64,000 nt of DNA from Patagioenas fasciata (taxonomy: Eukaryota > Chordata > Aves > Columbiformes > Columbidae), in contig NC_092560.1 of the NCBI RefSeq assembly GCF_037038585.1, positions 83,366,049 to 83,430,048 of the forward strand, in the 5' to 3' direction. The notes under the pieces were generated by a model, which worked only from the letters and a program-made list of their open reading frames with translations, searched no databases and was not told where the DNA came from. The position numbers and the translations under genes were made by a program. Of this stretch, positions 60,569 through 64,000 are shown in pieces. Each line of letters opens with the position of its first letter. Position 1 is the stretch's first letter.

Positions 60569-60673
60569 TGGTGTGACGTGGGACTCGCAGCCTGAAAAAC
60601 TTGATTTCACCCAATTTCACAGGAAGCTGCGGAACACCTCCAAACACCCATTGCCTCACATAGACAGAGAAGG
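60569..60673 (+). CDS. CTIF: CTIF coding exon, residues 154-188 plus two bases
   Basis: The exon is 105 nt, with acceptor tttctctcctag|t and donor gg|gtgagt. The first base completes the split Ser codon. The following residues, GVTWDSQPEKLDFTQFHRKL and RNTSKHPLPHIDRE, match the CTIF segment that I remember with GATWDLQPEKLDFTQFHRKV. The exon ends with two bases of a Gly codon. Reading on into the intron meets a stop at once (ggg tga). The next coding exon, expected to begin around CGKGKLEDGDG, was not found up to 64000 and must lie beyond the window. Confidence 0.94.
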
Positions 60674-60915
60674 GTGAGTGTCGTGCGTGCGATATCGTGC
60701 TCTCCAACAACATTTCTAGCTTCTCCCTTGCTCTAGGAACACCAGCTTGGTCTCGTGGCTCGTGGAGGACATGGGGAAGAGGCTCTGGACCATTCTGGGG
60801 CTTGAGGATGCCACAATCAGTCTGTCTTTCTCTTCTGTCATCTGATTTTGGGACGGAGCAGAGCTGCTCGCTGTATTTTGCATTGCTTGATAGGGTTCAG
60901 TCTATAAACCACATT

Positions 60916-61020
60916 GGCTCTAAGTCTCCCGGATCTAAGTCTCTTAGATCCAAGTCTCCTGGATCCATGTTTCCTAGATCCAGGTCTCTTAGATCTAAAT
61001 CCTCTAGGTTTAGATATCCC
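60916..61020 (+). repeat. 15-bp minisatellite, seven degenerate copies (intron 6)
   Basis: Units based on AGATCCAAGTCTCTT run back to back with no gaps (60916-61020, exactly 7 x 15). Being a multiple of three, the array encodes a five-residue RSKSL-type repeat in one frame and an LLDPS-type repeat in another. It begins 242 bp after the exon ending at 60673. Reading from that exon meets a stop at once, so it is not an exon extension. Confidence 0.9.
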
Positions 61021-62047
61021 TGAATATTGGAGGAAAGATCTTGACATTGTGCTGATCCCAGTTAGAGTTCCCACAAGTTCTCTCCAGCAAGACTTCAGGG
61101 AAGGAGAGAACATCAGTGTGATCCATGTAGATCCAAGTGTTCAATCCCCATCTACTACACAGAAAATCGTGAAAATATTAAACATGTTCTTTTGATGGTG
61201 ACAACTGGAGATTCCTCTTTGGTTTTTGCTTGGTTAAGCCAAGGAAATGCATATTGGGAGCAAGAGCTTCACCAGTGTTGCTTGGATGGACATCGCCATT
61301 TCTCTGCAGGTTGAGAATCAACCATAATACATTTTTTTTCTTCTCTTTATTATTCAGTCCTGGTGATTGCACTGAATAACAGGCCCTGGCAGCGCCTGTT
61401 CAGGGCGGCAGGCAAGTATTACCTGTCCTGTTATCCCAAGTTATGACGAGGCTTCAGTTCAGTCCTGATGTAAATCACTCCAAATCTCTGCTAAAAAAGC
61501 AGAGTAAGAACTTCATAATCATATTTTTCCCCATCAAATTTTTGTCATTTTTTCCTTGTTGTTAATCATTTGCTGCCTGTGGAGGATGGAAAAATAAATC
61601 AGAACAGCTCTAAATATGAGGTTGAGAAGATTGCAGGTAACTTCTTGTGCCATGTTGTATGTAGGGATGGAAATCTTCTGCCAGAGAAGTTCTCTTCTTT
61701 TGGTAAGTTGTTTTTTTCCAAAGCTTCAGCGTCTGGAGGAGGCTCCTGGACCACACAGGGACAGGCAGAGCCGCTCAACTGTATTAGGCGGCTTTTTTCT
61801 GCACTAAAAGTATTTACTGCAGGTACATAAACAGCAATTTTCAGGCTATTCGGAGCAATGTAGTGCTAAATTTCCAAGTCTCTTAAGTGCCTTAATCATG
61901 TTTACTCGCATTTCTACTGATGGTTTTGAAAAATGAGATGAAAGGCTCTCTGTAAAATAAGATAAAATCTGCTTCATGGTTGATGGCGCTTGCCAGGTGA
62001 TCTTGCCAGCGACACCTGCTATGTATAGGGAGGCTACAGCAGCGTCT
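61021..62047. other. CTIF intron 6, no feature recognised
   Basis: Unique sequence. Confidence 0.45.
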
Positions 62048-62262
62048 GCTTTATGTATAGATTGAATATTAGGAAAAGTTTCTTCTTGGAAAGAGCTGTG
62101 GGGCATTGGAACAGGCTGCCCAGGGCAGTGCTGGAGTCACCGTCCCTGGAGGGGTTGAACAGACACAGAGATGAGGTTCTCGGGGACATTATAGTGACAG
62201 TGAGTGTTGAGTTCAATGATCTTGAGGGTCTTTTCCAACGAAAATGACTGTATAATTCTGTG
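62048..62262 (+). mobile_element. CR1 3' region, about 215 bp (intron 6)
   Basis: 'gattgaatattaggaaaagt', 'ggggcattggaacaggctgc', 'cccagggcagtgctggagtc' and 'tgactgtataattctgtg'. Confidence 0.9.
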
Positions 62263-64000
62263 TTCTGCCTCTGATTCTTGGGTACTGTGAATGCCCAGGG
62301 TGCAAAGAGGTAGAAAAAGCAGGACGGAGAGGAAATACTTAATCACTCCTAGGTATTATGTCTGTAAAAATCCAATAGTAATTAGTGTATGTGCAGAAAA
62401 GTTAAATAGATGCCACGGAGAACAAGCGACGCATCTTCCCAGGTGCAGGTTGTATAAGTAACTTACACTAGAATAGAGGGACCACAACCAGAATTTTTAT
62501 TTTTTAACTTTTCAAGTTATCTCTGGTGTTTTTCAACATGGAAGGAAACATTTAATAGGTTAAAAAAAAGGGAAGGATGCTGTTCAGAATGTGTTTCTAC
62601 CCTTCAAACAGCAGAGATCATTTTGTTCCTGATCGCTTGCCCAAGGTTGGCCAGTAATTGCATCCAGTTGATTCACCTCAAGTGTCTTTTGCTGGGCTGA
62701 AGCATTTTCCTCCAGAAAAAACAGCAGATTTTGTTTGCAGATACTGAGTTTGGTGCTATGAAGTGGTTGAGGAAAACAAGACAGCTTCACCTTGTTTCTG
62801 ACCTGAATTTATCTGCCTTTCATTTCCAGCATTAGCACTTGCTGTGATTTACCTCTTCCAGTTCAAACCAGCTTTTGTAGCAGATGTTTTTCTCTTCGTT
62901 CCAGGTATCTCCCAAGCCCCATTTATTGCTTTAGTTTTTCCCTGGAGTCTAAGATTAAATTTCTCAACCACTTCTTTTGAGTTCAGGCTCAGCTGTGCCT
63001 CCTCATCCCCACCATATATATCTGTTTTTTTCCTTTATATATATATATATATATACAGACATTTTTGCCTTTGCAAATCAAAGTCACTATTTCATCTGTG
63101 AGGTCTAGTCCACTGTTGAACACCTCCGATTTCCAATAAATCAATTAGAGTACTAATGAAATAAAGTGTTTCCATTCAGCTTGGTGGTTTTCCAAGCCTG
63201 GTACCTCAGCACATTCCATTTTTCTACCTTTTTTATTACTCCAGTTTCTGTAATTCCACCCATATCTGTTGTTCTCTAACTTCAAGTCACCAATTACCTG
63301 AAAGTGCTGCTATCAAAGTTTCTGTATAATATATGTTATTTAATACGTCACTAATTGACCAAAAAATACATTATCATTCTTGCATCGTAAAAATAGTTCA
63401 TAAACGTAGAAGGATGTTTATTGACTGTTTTTTCTTCTGTATCATTACAAGATCCTTGCATCCAACTAGTAATTATCTTTGGATTTTTTTTTCCTTGTTA
63501 CAAGAAGATCCTTCATCTACCAACTACGTGTTTCGTCTGTCAGTGCTTGGCTTCTCACCCCTTTTTTCTTCACATTTCAAACTGTATGTTTGTATTTATA
63601 TCGATTGCTGTCTGCGATGTACGTTTGTGCTTTATTGCTGACACCTTTCTCAGCAGGGGAACAGGAGCTCCCGTGGAGACCAACAAATGAGCCGTTCTTC
63701 AAAGGAAGCAGTTTTTATTACATTTTTGTATCCTCATTTGTTTTGCTGTTTTTTTCCAGGCGGGTTGTGCTTTCAGTTTTACTTCGTCTGAGAATCAAAT
63801 CCCGCGACACTTCTGCTCGGAACAGCCTTTGATTTTCTCACTGTTGCTATTACCCAAAGCATTTGAACGCTGTGGTGGATGGCGCAGGTGGAGAGGACTG
63901 GGAAAAGCATTTAATTGTGTATTAATGGCTTTACACCCGCGTGGGAGTGTTTTAGAGACACAGCTCACTCGCTTCTGAGAGCTACTTTGTTTTCATGAGG
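62263..64000. other. CTIF intron 6, no exon seen to the window edge
   Basis: Unique, T-rich sequence with a (TA)n tract at 63034-63056. The next CTIF exon, which should encode a long Arg/Gln/Gly-rich segment, is not present. Confidence 0.5.
63034..63056. repeat. (TA)n microsatellite
   Basis: About eleven TA units in a row in intron 6. Confidence 0.9.

Larger units (their letters stand above)
11050..64000 (+). other. CTIF: CTIF gene, 5' part (promoter-proximal exon to coding exon 5; continues past the window)
   Basis: CTIF is a cytoplasmic and perinuclear translation factor. It binds CBP80 of the nuclear cap-binding complex and recruits eIF3, which supports the first round of translation and so nonsense-mediated decay. 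It has also been linked to aggresome delivery of misfolded polypeptides. The assignment rests on five spliced exons whose joined protein matches my memory of vertebrate CTIF: an N-terminus beginning MENSS, then EIEELERFIDSYVLEYQVQG, WTADCSE, LDMLGTDIWAANTFDSF and QPEKLDFTQFHRK. Introns are about 25.9, 5.1, 11.8, 4.7 and 1.3 kb, followed by one still open at 64000. The MIF4G domain, expected in the C-terminal third of a roughly 600-residue protein, is not in the window. The transcription start is not fixed by the sequence, so the left coordinate is approximate. Confidence 0.93.

Noticed and set aside
60697..61023. Open frame of 108 codons with RS repeats after a CTIF exon
   Set aside because: It is the 15-bp minisatellite. 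The exon frame stops at 60675-60677 if the intron is read through, and no acceptor supports a new exon.
62813..64000. Next CTIF exon near the right edge
   Set aside because: Frames there are T-rich and hydrophobic. None resembles the expected Arg/Gln/Gly-rich CTIF segment.

Overview
The window is vertebrate nuclear DNA, almost certainly from a bird. It has spliced coding exons with long introns, a CpG-island promoter, and a very high density of CR1 LINE fragments whose 3' ends carry the typical ATTCTRTG-like short tail repeats. It also has one clear solo LTR and one probable one, both of avian retrovirus type. There is no bacterial-style gene layout, no tRNA or rRNA gene that I can see, and no CRISPR array. 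Most open reading frames are chance frames, many of them inside CR1 copies.

The only gene I can support is the 5' half of CTIF (CBP80/20-dependent translation initiation factor) on the + strand. A CpG-island promoter with a ZNF143-type motif and a non-coding first exon lie at about 10.95-11.26 kb. Intron 1 is 25.9 kb. Five coding exons follow: 37208-37420 (ATG at 37241), 42550-42633, 54400-54522, 59227-59300 and 60569-60673. Together they give 188 complete codons plus two bases. All splice junctions are GT-AG and the reading frame stays open throughout. The rest of CTIF, including its C-terminal MIF4G domain, lies beyond the right edge.

Region by region: 1-10.9 kb is the upstream flank, with CR1 copies and no recognisable gene. 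10.9-11.7 kb is the promoter and CpG island. 11.3-37.2 kb is intron 1, with about a dozen CR1 fragments, an (ATCT)n microsatellite and a complete 661-bp solo LTR with a perfect 5-bp target-site duplication. 37.4-54.4 kb is introns 2 and 3, with CR1 clusters and a perfect 22-copy array of a 13-base all-pyrimidine unit. 54.5-64 kb is introns 4 to 6, with a CR1-derived 156-bp tandem repeat, a probable second LTR with 7-bp inverted ends, and a 15-bp minisatellite.

The most interesting points are a symmetric 41-codon Ser/Arg/Gly-rich exon (54400-54522) that I do not recall in canonical mammalian CTIF, the two LTRs, the pyrimidine array, and a strong bias of intronic CR1 copies toward the sense strand of CTIF. 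I found no sign of a wholly new biological system. Family assignments come from reading the sequence and from memory, with no database search.
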